A stretch of DNA of 64,000 bases from CAG-103 sp905215475 (GCA_905215475.1 CAJMPW010000001.1:1-64000), one strand, 5' to 3'. Counted from the first letter of the stretch, positions 15,515 to 24,458 are shown. The notes: generated from the letters alone by a model not told the origin. Numbers and translations: made by a program.

Positions 15515-17323
15515 ATGAGGAAAAGACTTTTGAGCTTTGTGCTCGCGGCGCTGATGATCGCGTCGCTTCTGCCGGCCACGGCACTGGCGGCGGACATCGT
15601 AGCCAGCGGCACCTGCGGTGCGGAGGGCGATGGCAGCAACCTGACCTGGACGCTGGACAGCGAGGGTGTGCTGACGATCAGCGGCAGCGGTGATATGCAT
15701 GACTATATTTATAACTCACCGTGGCATGAAAATGGGAACCAAATACGGTCTGTTTTTATGGCAAACGGAGTGACGAGCATTGGTAACTTTGCTTTCTATG
15801 AGTGCATATCCCTGACGAGTATGACGATCCCGGACAGCGTGACATGCATTGGCAATTGCGCTTTCAATGATTGCTCATCTCTGGCAAGCGTAACGATCCC
15901 GGACAGCGTGACGAGTATTGGTGTTTATGCTTTCTGTGGTTGCACATCTCTGAAAAGCGTAACAATTCCGGACAGCGTGACGAGCATTGGCGATTATGCT
16001 TTCGGTTTTTGTACCTCTTTGACTGGCATATGGGTCGATGGGGGCAGCAGTCATTACTTCAGCGATGCGTCTGGTGTTTTGTTCAACAAAGATAAGACAG
16101 TTTTGGCGCAGTGTCCGGGGGCCTTTTCCGGAAGCTATGTGATTCCGGACGGCGTGACGAGCATTAATGATGCGGCTTTCGTGAACTGCACATCTCTGAC
16201 AAGCGTAACGATCCCGGACGGCGTGACGAATATTGGCTATGAAGTTTTTGCTGGGTGCACATCTCTGGCGAACATGGTGCTTCCAAACGGCGTGACGAGG
16301 ATTGGCGCTGAGGCCTTCGATTGGTGTACTTCTATGAAAAGCATAACGATCCCGGACAGCGTGACAAGCATTGGCTATGATGCTTTCTCAAACTGTAAAT
16401 CTCTAACAAATGTGTATTTTACCGGTACGGAGGAAGCATGGAATGGCATTACGATTGACGACGGAAATGACGCATTAAAAAACGCCAAAATCCATTGCAA
16501 TTATGTTTCCCATACCCACAACTACAAGAATGTTGTCACAGCTCCGACCTGCATGGAAAAGGGCTACACGACGCACACCTGCTCCTGCGGCGACAGCTAT
16601 GTGGATACTTACATCGACGCGCTCGGCCATGATTGGGATGAAGGTAAAGTGACCAAGCAGCCGACGGAGACGGAGACTGGCGTTAAGACCTACACCTGCA
16701 CCCGCTGCGATGCGACCAAGACAGAAACCATCCCCGCCACCGGCAGCGTCGACGTGACGCAGATGTTCACCGACGTCCAGAAGGGCTGGGCATACCCCGG
16801 CATCCAGTACTGTGTGACGAACGGCCTCATGGCCGGTAAGGGAGACGGTAAATTTGACCCGAGCGGAATGACAACACGCGCGGAGTTCGTGCAGATGCTC
16901 TACAGCCTCCATGGAAAACCGGAAGTGAGCGGCGCGCTGCCGTTTACGGATCTGCCCGAGGGCTGGTACAGAGATGCCATCCTCTGGGCATACCAGACCG
17001 GCGTCACCTCCGGCACGAGCGACACGACCTTTTCCCCGTATGCCACGGTGACGCGCGCGCAGGTGGCGACCTTCCTCATGAAGTACGCCAAGACCGTCTG
17101 CAAAGTCAAGCCGACGTGGACGCCCGCAGACCTGAGCAAGTATCCGGACGTGAACAATGTGCCGGGCTGGGCGCTGGGCGCGATGCAGGACGCTGTTGCG
17201 CTCAAACTCATCAACGGCAGCAAGGCATCTGACGGTACGGTCTATCTCGACCCGAACGGCAACGCGACCCGCGAGCAGGTTGCAACCATCCTGATGCAGT
17301 TTTGCAAGAACGTGAAAAAATAA
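15515..17323 (+). CDS. BspA-type leucine-rich-repeat surface protein with SLH anchor
   Basis: The 602-residue product begins with a Sec signal (MRKRLLSFVL to ALA). Residues about 85-320 hold BspA-like (LRR_5) repeats of the form TSVTIPDSVTSIG..AF..CTSL. Then come a Cys/His-rich segment (HTCSCGDSYVD, CTRCDATKTE) and three SLH modules (about 415-602). BspA-type repeats occur in surface proteins that bind host matrix or other bacteria; the target here is unknown. The repeat part is visibly richer in A/T than the surrounding genes, while the SLH part is high-GC and nearly identical to that of the upstream gene. A mosaic origin is likely. Confidence 0.9.
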   Translation: MRKRLLSFVLAALMIASLLPATALAADIVASGTCGAEGDGSNLTWTLDSEGVLTISGSGDMHDYIYNSPWHENGNQIRSVFMANGVTSIGNFAFYECISLTSMTIPDSVTCIGNCAFNDCSSLASVTIPDSVTSIGVYAFCGCTSLKSVTIPDSVTSIGDYAFGFCTSLTGIWVDGGSSHYFSDASGVLFNKDKTVLAQCPGAFSGSYVIPDGVTSINDAAFVNCTSLTSVTIPDGVTNIGYEVFAGCTSLANMVLPNGVTRIGAEAFDWCTSMKSITIPDSVTSIGYDAFSNCKSLTNVYFTGTEEAWNGITIDDGNDALKNAKIHCNYVSHTHNYKNVVTAPTCMEKGYTTHTCSCGDSYVDTYIDALGHDWDEGKVTKQPTETETGVKTYTCTRCDATKTETIPATGSVDVTQMFTDVQKGWAYPGIQYCVTNGLMAGKGDGKFDPSGMTTRAEFVQMLYSLHGKPEVSGALPFTDLPEGWYRDAILWAYQTGVTSGTSDTTFSPYATVTRAQVATFLMKYAKTVCKVKPTWTPADLSKYPDVNNVPGWALGAMQDAVALKLINGSKASDGTVYLDPNGNATREQVATILMQFCKNVKK

Positions 17324-17355
17324 CTCCCATCCCGCAAGATGAATCACCGCAGCAA

Positions 17356-17390
17356 AAGCACCTCCTCGGGCACTGCCCGGGGAGGTGCTT
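17356..17390. terminator. Bidirectional terminator between convergent genes
   Basis: A 16-bp stem (AAGCACCTCC...GGAGGTGCTT) lies between the SLH gene and the convergent MATE gene. T-rich sequence follows on the minus-strand side. Confidence 0.75.
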
Positions 17391-17493
17391 GACATTGCCG
17401 GAAGCTCCGGCGCGTTTTTCGACAAACGCTGCGCAGCGTTTGCGCTTCGACGGCGTTCGGCAAAGCCGCCCGACGGCATTCGACAGTGCGGCG

Positions 17494-18837
17494 TTACGCG
17501 CAGGGTAAAAGCTTGCCGTGCCGCCGTAAAAGCGCGAACGCGACCAGGCAGATGCACACCGACACGAGCGAGCCCGCCGCCGTTGCCAGTCCCATGGGCA
17601 GCAGCGTTGCGGGGAAAAGCTTGCTCGTCAGGTATGCGCCCGGCACACGTACGAGCACCACCGCCGCGATGTTGTGCGCGAACGACAGCTCCGAGCGCCC
17701 GATGGCGCAGAAATACCCGCTGAAGCAAAAATGCACGCCGGCAAGGCAGCAGTCGAGGATGTAGCCGCGCAGATACGGTCCGCCCGCCGCGATGACGGCG
17801 GCGTCGTGCGTGAAGAGCGCGACGACCGGCTCGGCGATCCACTGGATGACGACCGAGATGAGCACGCCGAAGCCGAACGCGACGGCGATCGCGTACCACA
17901 GCGTCTGCAGCGCGCGGCGGGGCTTGCCCGCGCCGATGTTCTGCGCGCCGAGCGCCGACACCGTCGAGAGCATGGACGACGGCACGAGGAACAGAAAGCT
18001 GATGATCTTTTCCACGATGCCGACGGCGGCCGCGTCCGTGAGCCCGCGGCGGTTGGCGATGACGGTGATGAACAAAAACGCGATCTGGATGAGTCCGTCC
18101 TGCAGCGCGACCGGCACGCCGATGCGCAGAATGCGCCGCATGATCGCCCGCTGCGGGCGAAAATCGTCCCGCGAGAGGGCAATGCCGCCGCGCGCGCTGC
18201 GCATGACCGCAAGCGACACCGCCACGCTGACCGCCTGTGCCAGCGTCGTGCCGAGCGCCGCGCCCGCAGCGCCCATGTGCAGTGCGCCCATGAACAGGTA
18301 GTCGAGCGCGATGTTCACCGCACACGCGACGGCGATGAAGTACATCGGGCGTTTGGAATCGCCGAGACCGCGAAAGACGGACGCGATGATGTTGTACGCC
18401 GTGATCAGCGGCACGCCGAGAAAGCAGATGCGCAGATACGCGACCGTGCCGGCCATGGCCTCGGCCGGGGTGGACATGACCGCCGCGATCGGCCGCGCCA
18501 GCGCGAGCAGCAGCCCCGTGACCGCGATGCTCAGCATGAGAAACAGCGTCATCGTGTTGCCGGTGCAGCGCGCGGCGCGCTTTTGATCGCGCGCACCGAC
18601 GGCCTGCCCGATCGTGACCGTCGCACCCATGGCAAGACCGACGATCATGACTGTGAGCATATGCATGACCTGACTGCCGACGGACACCGCCGTCGTGCCG
18701 GACGCGTCCGCGTATTGACCGATGATGAACAGGTCCGCCATGCCGTAGAGCGTCTGCAAAAAGTACGAAAACAGGTATGGCAGCGAAAAGCGCACGACGT
18801 TGCCGAAGACGCTGCCGGTCGTGAGATTTTTCTCCAT
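17494..18837 (-). CDS. MATE-family multidrug efflux transporter
   Basis: The 447-residue product has about 12 hydrophobic segments arranged as two similar halves, the MATE fold. The N-terminal line (FSLPYLFSYFLQTLYGMADLF) and GxG(D)-type loops such as FRGLGDSKRP are typical. The family expels cationic drugs, dyes or metabolites from the cytoplasm in exchange for sodium or protons. The gene starts 21 bp after a HAD hydrolase gene on the same strand, suggesting cotranscription. Substrate is unknown. Its DinF/MepA-like length and the lack of extra domains argue against lipid II or polysaccharide flippases. Confidence 0.88.
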   Translation of the reverse strand: MEKNLTTGSVFGNVVRFSLPYLFSYFLQTLYGMADLFIIGQYADASGTTAVSVGSQVMHMLTVMIVGLAMGATVTIGQAVGARDQKRAARCTGNTMTLFLMLSIAVTGLLLALARPIAAVMSTPAEAMAGTVAYLRICFLGVPLITAYNIIASVFRGLGDSKRPMYFIAVACAVNIALDYLFMGALHMGAAGAALGTTLAQAVSVAVSLAVMRSARGGIALSRDDFRPQRAIMRRILRIGVPVALQDGLIQIAFLFITVIANRRGLTDAAAVGIVEKIISFLFLVPSSMLSTVSALGAQNIGAGKPRRALQTLWYAIAVAFGFGVLISVVIQWIAEPVVALFTHDAAVIAAGGPYLRGYILDCCLAGVHFCFSGYFCAIGRSELSFAHNIAAVVLVRVPGAYLTSKLFPATLLPMGLATAAGSLVSVCICLVAFALLRRHGKLLPCA

Positions 18838-18858
18838 GGTGTCACCCTGCGCTGTGCG

Positions 18859-19515
18859 TTACGCGTCGAGCAGGAGCGCTGCAAGTTCCGCCACCGTGCG
18901 GCAGTAGTGCGGGCTGATGCGCTGCATCGTCTCGATGATGTGCGGCACGGTGTGCGTCCATCCGGCGGCGATGAAGTCCACGCCCGCGCGCTCTGCCATG
19001 TCCCGGCCGGGCTTGAGGTCGTCGATGACCACGAGCTGCTCCGGACGCAGGCCGAGCGTGCGCTCGATCTCAAAGACCGGCCACGGCGCGGGCTTGCACC
19101 GCTGCGGGTCATCGTCCCAGCCGTAGATGAGCTCCGGCGTGGGCAGACCGTGCGCGCGGTAATCGCGCAGGATCGTCTCCGGCGTGGAGTGGCTCACGAC
19201 GCAGATGTGTCCGCCCGCGGCGTGATACCGCTGCAGCAGCTCGCGCATACCGGGGAAGGTGTCCGGCACGTGCGTGCGCGCGCTTTCCAGCCATGTTTGG
19301 TACTGGAAGTCCATCTCGCTGTCGGAAAAGCCGAGAATGTCTCTGCACAGTGCGCCGAAGCCGGGCTCGAACGAGTAGGAAAAAAACTCGTCAAGCGTCA
19401 TGTGTACGTCCGGCCGCAGCGTTTTGAGCGCCTGCACGAAGGCCGGGTAATTGACGGTCGCGGTGCTGTTGACGACGGTGTCGTCATGGTCGAGCACCAG
19501 ACAGGAATAGCGCAT
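18859..19515 (-). CDS. HAD-superfamily hydrolase
   Basis: The ATG at 19515 has AAGGAGG 8 bp upstream, giving 218 residues. The opening VLDHDDT carries the Asp9 nucleophile and Asp11 general acid (DxD). VVSHST supplies the motif II hydroxyl, and VVIDDLKPGRDMAERAG the acidic motif IV with its flanking sequence. A helical cap lies between motifs I and II, the phosphoglycolate-phosphatase-like (subclass I) arrangement. It probably removes phosphate from a small metabolite in the cytoplasm, and the substrate cannot be told. It lies just upstream of the MATE gene on the same strand. Confidence 0.85.
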   Translation of the reverse strand: MRYSCLVLDHDDTVVNSTATVNYPAFVQALKTLRPDVHMTLDEFFSYSFEPGFGALCRDILGFSDSEMDFQYQTWLESARTHVPDTFPGMRELLQRYHAAGGHICVVSHSTPETILRDYRAHGLPTPELIYGWDDDPQRCKPAPWPVFEIERTLGLRPEQLVVIDDLKPGRDMAERAGVDFIAAGWTHTVPHIIETMQRISPHYCRTVAELAALLLDA

Positions 19516-19587
19516 GAGTGCCGCCTCCTTCGGGTTGAAATATGGATGCATTTTATCACACGGCGCGCAAAATTGCACCTGTGCGCG

Positions 19588-19627
19588 AAAAATGCCCGGA
19601 CGAAGTTTTCCTCCGCCCGGGCACGAT
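19588..19627 (-). terminator. Terminator of the TraX-like gene
   Basis: On the minus strand a TGCCCGG stem (arms 19617-19623 and 19593-19599) with an internal loop is followed by TTTTTCG. Confidence 0.65.
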
Positions 19628-19643
19628 GTTCTGTACCGTTTGC

Positions 19644-20405
19644 TCAGAAGCTGCCGGCGGCCGTGCTTGCGCCCGCGCCCCAGAGCAGCACGCGCAGCAC
19701 GCCGATGAGCGCGAGGTGCGCGGGATAATAGACGTAAAAGAGCTTGCCCATAGAGCGCCATTTGCCGCGCGTGCCGTCATAGCAGCGCAGCAGCGGGATG
19801 GCAAGGCAGGTGCCGAGCTGCACGAGCGCGTACACCTTATCAATAAAGAAAAAGTACACGAGCGCATACACGGCCGACCACACCGTGAGCCAGCACATCT
19901 GGCGGCGAAAATCGCCCCGCGCCTGCCCCATGTACAGGATCGCCACCGCCGCGATGCAGCTCCAGTCCGACGGGAAGGTGATCGCGCAGATCAAAAACGT
20001 CAGCACGATCTTGACCCAGCCTTTCAGCCGCGCGTCGTCATGGATGACGAGCAGCATGAGACCCCACGCGAGCGACCAGACGACGCCCGTCTGGTTGAAC
20101 GGTCCGGTGGACAGCGGCAAAAACGGGATGCCGAAGCAAAAATCATACGCAAAGTGCGACACGACCGCGAGTGCGAACAGCCGCGCGGCGTACTTTTTCA
20201 CATCGTGCGTGTAGTGATAGCCCTCGACGATGAAAAACCACATGATCGGCGCTGTCACGCGGCCGAGCACGTGCAGCAAAAGCACCCACCACGCAGTGTT
20301 GTACCCCGGCCAGAGCGTCCACGTGAGGTGGTCGAGCGTCATGGCGAGGATGGCGATGCCCTTGAGCGCGTTGCCGCTCAGGGCGGGTCTGTGGGTCTGG
20401 AGCAT
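19644..20405 (-). CDS. TraX-family membrane protein
   Basis: The start is at ATG 20405, 7 bp from GGAGGT; a GTG three codons earlier overlaps that site. The 253 residues include about eight membrane helices. The motifs LKGIAILAMTLDHLTW, GRVTAPIMWFFIVEGYHYT and the C-terminal FYVYYPAHLALIGVLR are those of the TraX family. TraX of the F plasmid acetylates pilin, and chromosomal homologues in Firmicutes are common with unknown targets, generally viewed as membrane acyltransferases. There is no conjugation gene nearby, so a plasmid role is unlikely. It follows the DtxR-type repressor on the same strand. Confidence 0.85.
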   Translation of the reverse strand: MLQTHRPALSGNALKGIAILAMTLDHLTWTLWPGYNTAWWVLLLHVLGRVTAPIMWFFIVEGYHYTHDVKKYAARLFALAVVSHFAYDFCFGIPFLPLSTGPFNQTGVVWSLAWGLMLLVIHDDARLKGWVKIVLTFLICAITFPSDWSCIAAVAILYMGQARGDFRRQMCWLTVWSAVYALVYFFFIDKVYALVQLGTCLAIPLLRCYDGTRGKWRSMGKLFYVYYPAHLALIGVLRVLLWGAGASTAAGSF

Positions 20406-20458
20406 GGGCTGCACCTCCGAAACGGTCAGCAGCGCCCCGGCGGCGGCCGGGGCGGCGG

Positions 20459-20878
20459 TCAGGCTTGTTCTGTCTCGCTTGCGCGCACGTCCGCGCCGAG
20501 TCTGCCGATGGCGTGGCGGCAGAGCGCGGCATACGTCTGCTCGCTGATGTCGTGCTCCATCTTGCAGGCGTCCTCCTCGGCGATCTCGGCGTCGACACCG
20601 AGCTCCATGAGAAACTTCGTCAGCGTGTGGTGCCGGTCAAGCATACGCGAGGCGATGTCCATCCCGCTCGGCGTGAGCGTGATGAGCCCGTCGCGGTCCA
20701 TGGTGATGTAGCCGTTTTCGCGCAGGCGCTTGGTCGTGTAGGTCACGCTCGGCTTCGTGACGCCGAGCTGCTCCGCGATGTCGATCGAGCGAATATACCC
20801 ATGCTTCTGCTGCATCATCAGCATCGCTTCCAGATAGTCCTCTGCGGCTCTGAGTATCTGCATGGCGGTTTCCACCAA
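20459..20878 (-). CDS. DtxR/MntR-family metal-dependent repressor
   Basis: This 139-residue protein starts at GTG 20878 after GAAAGG; ATG 20863 is an alternative. Residues about 10-70 form the winged helix (IDIAEQLGVTKPSVTYTTKRL). The C-terminal half holds the metal-binding and dimer helices with MLDRHHTLTKFLMELG and EEDACKMEHDIS, which contain the usual His/Glu/Cys ligands. It is short, lacking the SH3-like third domain of DtxR, as in MntR-type members. It is transcribed away from feoA-feoA-feoB, and the shared spacer contains three inverted repeats, so it very likely represses iron uptake and itself when Fe(II) is plentiful. Manganese sensing is possible but less likely in this context. Confidence 0.88.
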   Translation of the reverse strand: MVETAMQILRAAEDYLEAMLMMQQKHGYIRSIDIAEQLGVTKPSVTYTTKRLRENGYITMDRDGLITLTPSGMDIASRMLDRHHTLTKFLMELGVDAEIAEEDACKMEHDISEQTYAALCRHAIGRLGADVRASETEQA

Positions 20879-20899
20879 CCTTTCCGTAAAATCGCTTTT

Positions 20900-20928
20900 A
20901 GGTTAGCACACTTTAACCAAAATTGCAA
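20900..20928 (-). promoter_or_regulatory. Promoter of the DtxR-type gene with overlapping operator
   Basis: On the minus strand TTGCAA (20923-20928), 17 bp and TAACCT (20900-20905) form a promoter. The plus-strand sequence TTAGGTTAG...TTTAACC (20899-20918) overlaps it and resembles the DtxR/IdeR half-site TTAGGTTAG. Confidence 0.6.
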
Positions 20929-20955
20929 GAGATGCGGCTTTTTTATATTTTCCTC

Positions 20956-21065
20956 TTGACATACGATGTTAGATGCGTTAAACTTTGGCGTGGTTAAGGA
21001 AGTTTAACTTCTGTTAAATGAATGTAACCGCTCTTTTTTCAACGACGGTTAGTAAACTCTAACCG
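20956..21065 (+). promoter_or_regulatory. feo promoter and iron-repressor operators
   Basis: TTGACA (20956-20961), 17 bp and TAAACT (20979-20984) form the promoter. An inverted repeat GTTAAACTT/AAGTTTAAC (20977-20985 and 21000-21008) covers the -10 and the start point. A second, perfect repeat CGGTTAG-6-CTAACCG sits at 21046-21065, just before feoA. Confidence 0.65.
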
Positions 21066-21086
21066 ACAAGCACTGGAGGGATATCT

Positions 21087-21299
21087 ATGATGCCGCTGAA
21101 TCTCGCCAACATCGGCGAGGAGACACTGATTCTGAAAGTCGGCGGGAATCCGGAGACCAGAAAGCATCTGGCGGATCTCGGATTCGTGCCCGGCAGCACA
21201 GCCATGGTCGTGTCGGCAATCGGCGGGAATCTGATCGTGAAGGTCAAGGAATCCCGCGTGGCCATCAGCGATGAAATGGCGCGCAAGATCATGATTTGA
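21087..21299 (+). CDS. feoA: FeoA-family ferrous iron transport protein, first copy
   Basis: The 70-residue product starts 8 bp after GGAGGG. It is a single SH3-like FeoA domain, with the family's pattern HLADLGFVPGSTAMVVS and a closing VAISDEMARKIMI. FeoA proteins bind the cytoplasmic side of FeoB and are needed for its activity. It is the first gene of the operon, 13 bp before a second, divergent FeoA. Two separate FeoA units ahead of FeoB are common in Clostridia and may act as a pair. Confidence 0.9.
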   Translation: MMPLNLANIGEETLILKVGGNPETRKHLADLGFVPGSTAMVVSAIGGNLIVKVKESRVAISDEMARKIMI

Positions 21300-21312
21300 G
21301 GGAGGAAGTACG

Positions 21313-21534
21313 ATGAAAACGCTGCGAGACGCCAAGATCGGCGAAACGGTCAGGGTCGTGAAGCTGCACGGTGAGGGCGCGATCAAGCGCCGCATCATGG
21401 ACATGGGCATCACGAAGGGGACCGATGTATTTGTACGCAAGGTCGCACCGCTCGGTGATCCGGTTGAGGTCACGGTGCGCGGATATGAACTGAGTCTGCG
21501 CAAGGCAGACGCGGAAATGATCGAGGTGGAATGA
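21313..21534 (+). CDS. feoA: FeoA-family ferrous iron transport protein, second copy
   Basis: This 73-residue SH3-like domain (LRDAKIGETVRVVKLHGEGAIKRRIMDMGITKGTDVFV) is closer to the classical FeoA than its neighbour. A GGGAGGAAG ribosome site precedes it. Its stop overlaps the feoB start (ATGATGG at 21531), so translation is coupled. It should interact with the FeoB GTPase or membrane core. Confidence 0.92.
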   Translation: MKTLRDAKIGETVRVVKLHGEGAIKRRIMDMGITKGTDVFVRKVAPLGDPVEVTVRGYELSLRKADAEMIEVE

Positions 21535-24026
21535 TGGAAAAGCGGATCAAGATCGCCCTGGCCGGCAACCCGAACTGCGGCAAGACGACGCTGTTCAATG
21601 CGCTGACCGGCTCCAATCAGTTTGTGGGCAACTGGCCGGGCGTCACGGTCGAGAAAAAGGAAGGCCGGCTGAAAAAGCATGAGGACGTCGTCATCATGGA
21701 CCTTCCCGGCATTTACTCGCTCAGCCCCTACACGCTGGAGGAGGTCGTCGCCCGCAACTATCTGATCGACGAGCGGCCGGACGCCATCCTCAACATCGTC
21801 GACGGCACGAACCTTGAGCGCAACCTGTACCTGACCACGCAGCTGACCGAGCTGGGCATCCCGGTGGTCATGGCCGTGAACATGATGGACATCGTGCGCA
21901 AGAGCGGCGACCAGATCGACATCCGCGCGCTGTCGCAGCAGCTTGGCTGCAAGGTCGTGGAGATTTCGGCCCTGAAGGGTGACGGTGTCATGGCCGCAGC
22001 GGAGGCCGCCATCGAGGCCGCCAGATCCACTAAGACCGTGCCGATGCACACGTTCTCCGGACCGGTCGAGCACGCGATCGCCCACATCGAGGAGGCGGCC
22101 GTGCACACACTGCCGGAGGAGCAGCAGCGCTGGTACGCCATCAAGATCTTTGAGCGCGACGACAAGGTGCTCGCAAAGCTCCACATCCCCGAGGATGTGC
22201 ACGCGCACATCGAGGCGGACATCAAGGCCGCCGAGGAGGAGCTCGACGACGACGCCGAGTCCATCATCACCAACGAGCGCTATGTCTACATCGCGGAGGT
22301 CATCCGCGCCTGCTACCGCAAGAAATCCAAGGCCACGCAGTCCACGTCCGACAAGATCGACCGCATCGTCACCAACCGCTGGCTGGGTCTGCCGATCTTC
22401 GCCGTGGTCATGTTCCTCGTCTACTGGGTCGCCATGGTCGCCGTCGGCGCGCCCGCGACCGACTGGGCCAACGACGGCGTGTTCGGCGACGGCTGGCACC
22501 TGCTGGGCATCGGCTCGGGCGCCTATAACGACGCCAACGACGAATACACCGCCGCGACCGAAGCCGTCGACGCGTTCCTGGGTCTCGACACCGAAGCCGA
22601 AGACTTTGACGCCGACGCGACCCTCGCAGACATGAAAGACTTCGTGCCGAGCGCCGACACCGCGACCGTCACGGTCGAGGACGAGGAGACGCTGGCCGAG
22701 AACGAAATGACCGCCTATTACAGCGCCATCCCCGATGGCGCGGACAAGGAGACCACCGTCGCCATGACGTATCTGGACGCGGTGAAATATTTCGAGCAAA
22801 ACGGCTTTGACGCGCCCGATCCCGCCGACTACGGCGTCTGGGTCCCGGGCATCCCGGTCCTGATCGGCAACGGTCTGGAGAAAGCGGGCTGTGCCGACTG
22901 GCTCAGCGGCCTGATCCTGGATGGCATTGTCGCCGGTGTCGGCGCGGTGCTCGGCTTCGTGCCGCAGATGCTGGTTCTGTTCCTGATGCTGGCCTTCCTG
23001 GAGGCCTGCGGCTATATGTCCCGTATCGCCTTCGTGCTCGACCGTATCTTCCGCAAGTTCGGCCTGAGCGGCAAGTCCTTCATCCCGATGCTCATCGGCG
23101 TCGGCTGCGGCGTGCCGGGCATCATGGCCTCCCGTACCATTGAAAACGAGCGTGATCGCCGCATGACGATCATGACCACCACCTTCATCCCCTGCGGCGC
23201 AAAGGTCCCGTTCATCGCCATGATCGCGGGCGCCATCTTCAACGGCTCGGCATGGGTCGCAACCTCCGCTTACTTCATCGGCATGGCCGCGATCATCATC
23301 TCCGGCATCATGCTCAAGAAGACCAAGATGTTCTCCGGCGAGCCCGCTCCGTTCGTCATGGAGCTGCCGGCCTACCACTGGCCGACCGTCGGCAACGTGC
23401 TCCGCTCCATGTGGGAGCGCGGCTGGAGCTTTATCAAGAAGGCCGGCACGATCATTCTGCTGTCCACCATCTTCGTCTGGTTCACCACGTACTTCGGCAC
23501 GGTCGACGGCACGTTCCGTATGCTGGCTGAGGACGAGATCGACCACTCCATCCTCGCCGCGATCGGCGGCGTGCTCGCCTGGATCTTCAAGCCCCTCGGC
23601 TGGGGCAACTGGCAGGCGGCGGTCGCCTCCATCACCGGCCTGGTCGCCAAGGAGAACATTGTCGGTACGCTCGGCATCCTCTATGCCAACGGTGTCGGCG
23701 ATACGGTCTACCAGAACATCGCGGCTGCCTTCACCGGCGTGACGGCCTACTCCTTCCTGGTGTTCAACCTGCTGTGCGCTCCGTGCTTCGCAGCCATCGG
23801 CGCCATCAAGCGCGAGATGAACAACCACAAGTGGACTTGGTTCGCCATCGGCTATCAGTGCGGCTTTGCTTATCTGATCGCGCTGATGATCAACCAGTTC
23901 GGGAATGCTTTTACCGGGAATGCGAACATCATCGGCCTCATCTGCGCGGCTCTGGCGCTGGCCGGGATGCTCTATATGCTGGTGCGCCCCTACAAGGAGG
24001 CCACCAAGCTCACGGCCAAAGACTGA
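21531..24026 (+). CDS. feoB: Ferrous iron transporter FeoB
   Basis: The 831-residue product begins with a GTPase domain: G1 GNPNCGKTT (about 12-20), G3 DLPGIYSL and G4 NMMD. A helical regulatory domain and the membrane core follow. The core keeps the Gate motifs, including GCGVPGIMASRT and the second-half Cys region LCAPCFAAIGAIKRE. It imports Fe(II) across the cytoplasmic membrane. The region between the first and second membrane segments (residues about 306-450) is much longer than usual and very acidic, rich in Asp, Glu, Ala and Thr, and predicted outside the cell. The gene is coupled to feoA and followed by a small Cys-rich partner. Confidence 0.95.
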   Translation: MMEKRIKIALAGNPNCGKTTLFNALTGSNQFVGNWPGVTVEKKEGRLKKHEDVVIMDLPGIYSLSPYTLEEVVARNYLIDERPDAILNIVDGTNLERNLYLTTQLTELGIPVVMAVNMMDIVRKSGDQIDIRALSQQLGCKVVEISALKGDGVMAAAEAAIEAARSTKTVPMHTFSGPVEHAIAHIEEAAVHTLPEEQQRWYAIKIFERDDKVLAKLHIPEDVHAHIEADIKAAEEELDDDAESIITNERYVYIAEVIRACYRKKSKATQSTSDKIDRIVTNRWLGLPIFAVVMFLVYWVAMVAVGAPATDWANDGVFGDGWHLLGIGSGAYNDANDEYTAATEAVDAFLGLDTEAEDFDADATLADMKDFVPSADTATVTVEDEETLAENEMTAYYSAIPDGADKETTVAMTYLDAVKYFEQNGFDAPDPADYGVWVPGIPVLIGNGLEKAGCADWLSGLILDGIVAGVGAVLGFVPQMLVLFLMLAFLEACGYMSRIAFVLDRIFRKFGLSGKSFIPMLIGVGCGVPGIMASRTIENERDRRMTIMTTTFIPCGAKVPFIAMIAGAIFNGSAWVATSAYFIGMAAIIISGIMLKKTKMFSGEPAPFVMELPAYHWPTVGNVLRSMWERGWSFIKKAGTIILLSTIFVWFTTYFGTVDGTFRMLAEDEIDHSILAAIGGVLAWIFKPLGWGNWQAAVASITGLVAKENIVGTLGILYANGVGDTVYQNIAAAFTGVTAYSFLVFNLLCAPCFAAIGAIKREMNNHKWTWFAIGYQCGFAYLIALMINQFGNAFTGNANIIGLICAALALAGMLYMLVRPYKEATKLTAKD

Positions 24027-24064
24027 GCCATCTCAAATTCGCAAACGCAAAGGAGTGATTTTCC

Positions 24065-24244
24065 ATGTTCAGCTGGATTGGCGCGAACCTCTCTACGATT
24101 TTGATTTCGATTGTACTCATCGCCATTGTCACCTTCATTTCCCTTTCCCTGATCCGCCAGAAGCGGCAAGGGAAATCCTCCTGCGGCGGCAACTGTGCCC
24201 ATTGCGGCGCACAGTGCCATAGCTGCCACCCCAAAGGGCAGTGA
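24065..24244 (+). CDS. FeoB-associated Cys-rich small membrane protein
   Basis: This 59-residue open frame starts at ATG 24065, 8 bp after AAAGGAG. One membrane helix (LSTILISIVLIAIVTFISLSL) is followed by a basic stretch (RQKRQGK) and a Cys/His-rich tail (CGGNCAHCGAQCHSCH). This is the architecture of the FeoB-associated family found after feoB in Firmicutes. The five cysteines and three histidines suggest handling of Fe(II) on the cytoplasmic side. It is the last gene of the operon, followed at once by a terminator. Confidence 0.9.
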   Translation: MFSWIGANLSTILISIVLIAIVTFISLSLIRQKRQGKSSCGGNCAHCGAQCHSCHPKGQ

Positions 24245-24257
24245 CGCACCCCCACAT

Positions 24258-24294
24258 GGACAGACAGAGACTCCTACTCTGTCTGTCCTTTTTT
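24258..24294 (+). terminator. Terminator of the feo operon
   Basis: A perfect 12-bp stem (GGACAGACAGAG, 24258-24269, with 24277-24288) is followed by six T. Confidence 0.95.
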
Positions 24295-24458
24295 CAGAAT
24301 CCTCGCAGCCTTTCGCCGCCGGCAGGCAGACCCTTAACAACATTTTCAGGCGTTTCTTCACAGATTCGTCACCCTTTTTCCGGGAACTTCTTTACAATGG
24401 AGGCGTCTATCCTGTCAGGACTGCGGCGCAAGGCCGCGGGGAAAGGAAACCTACCGCC

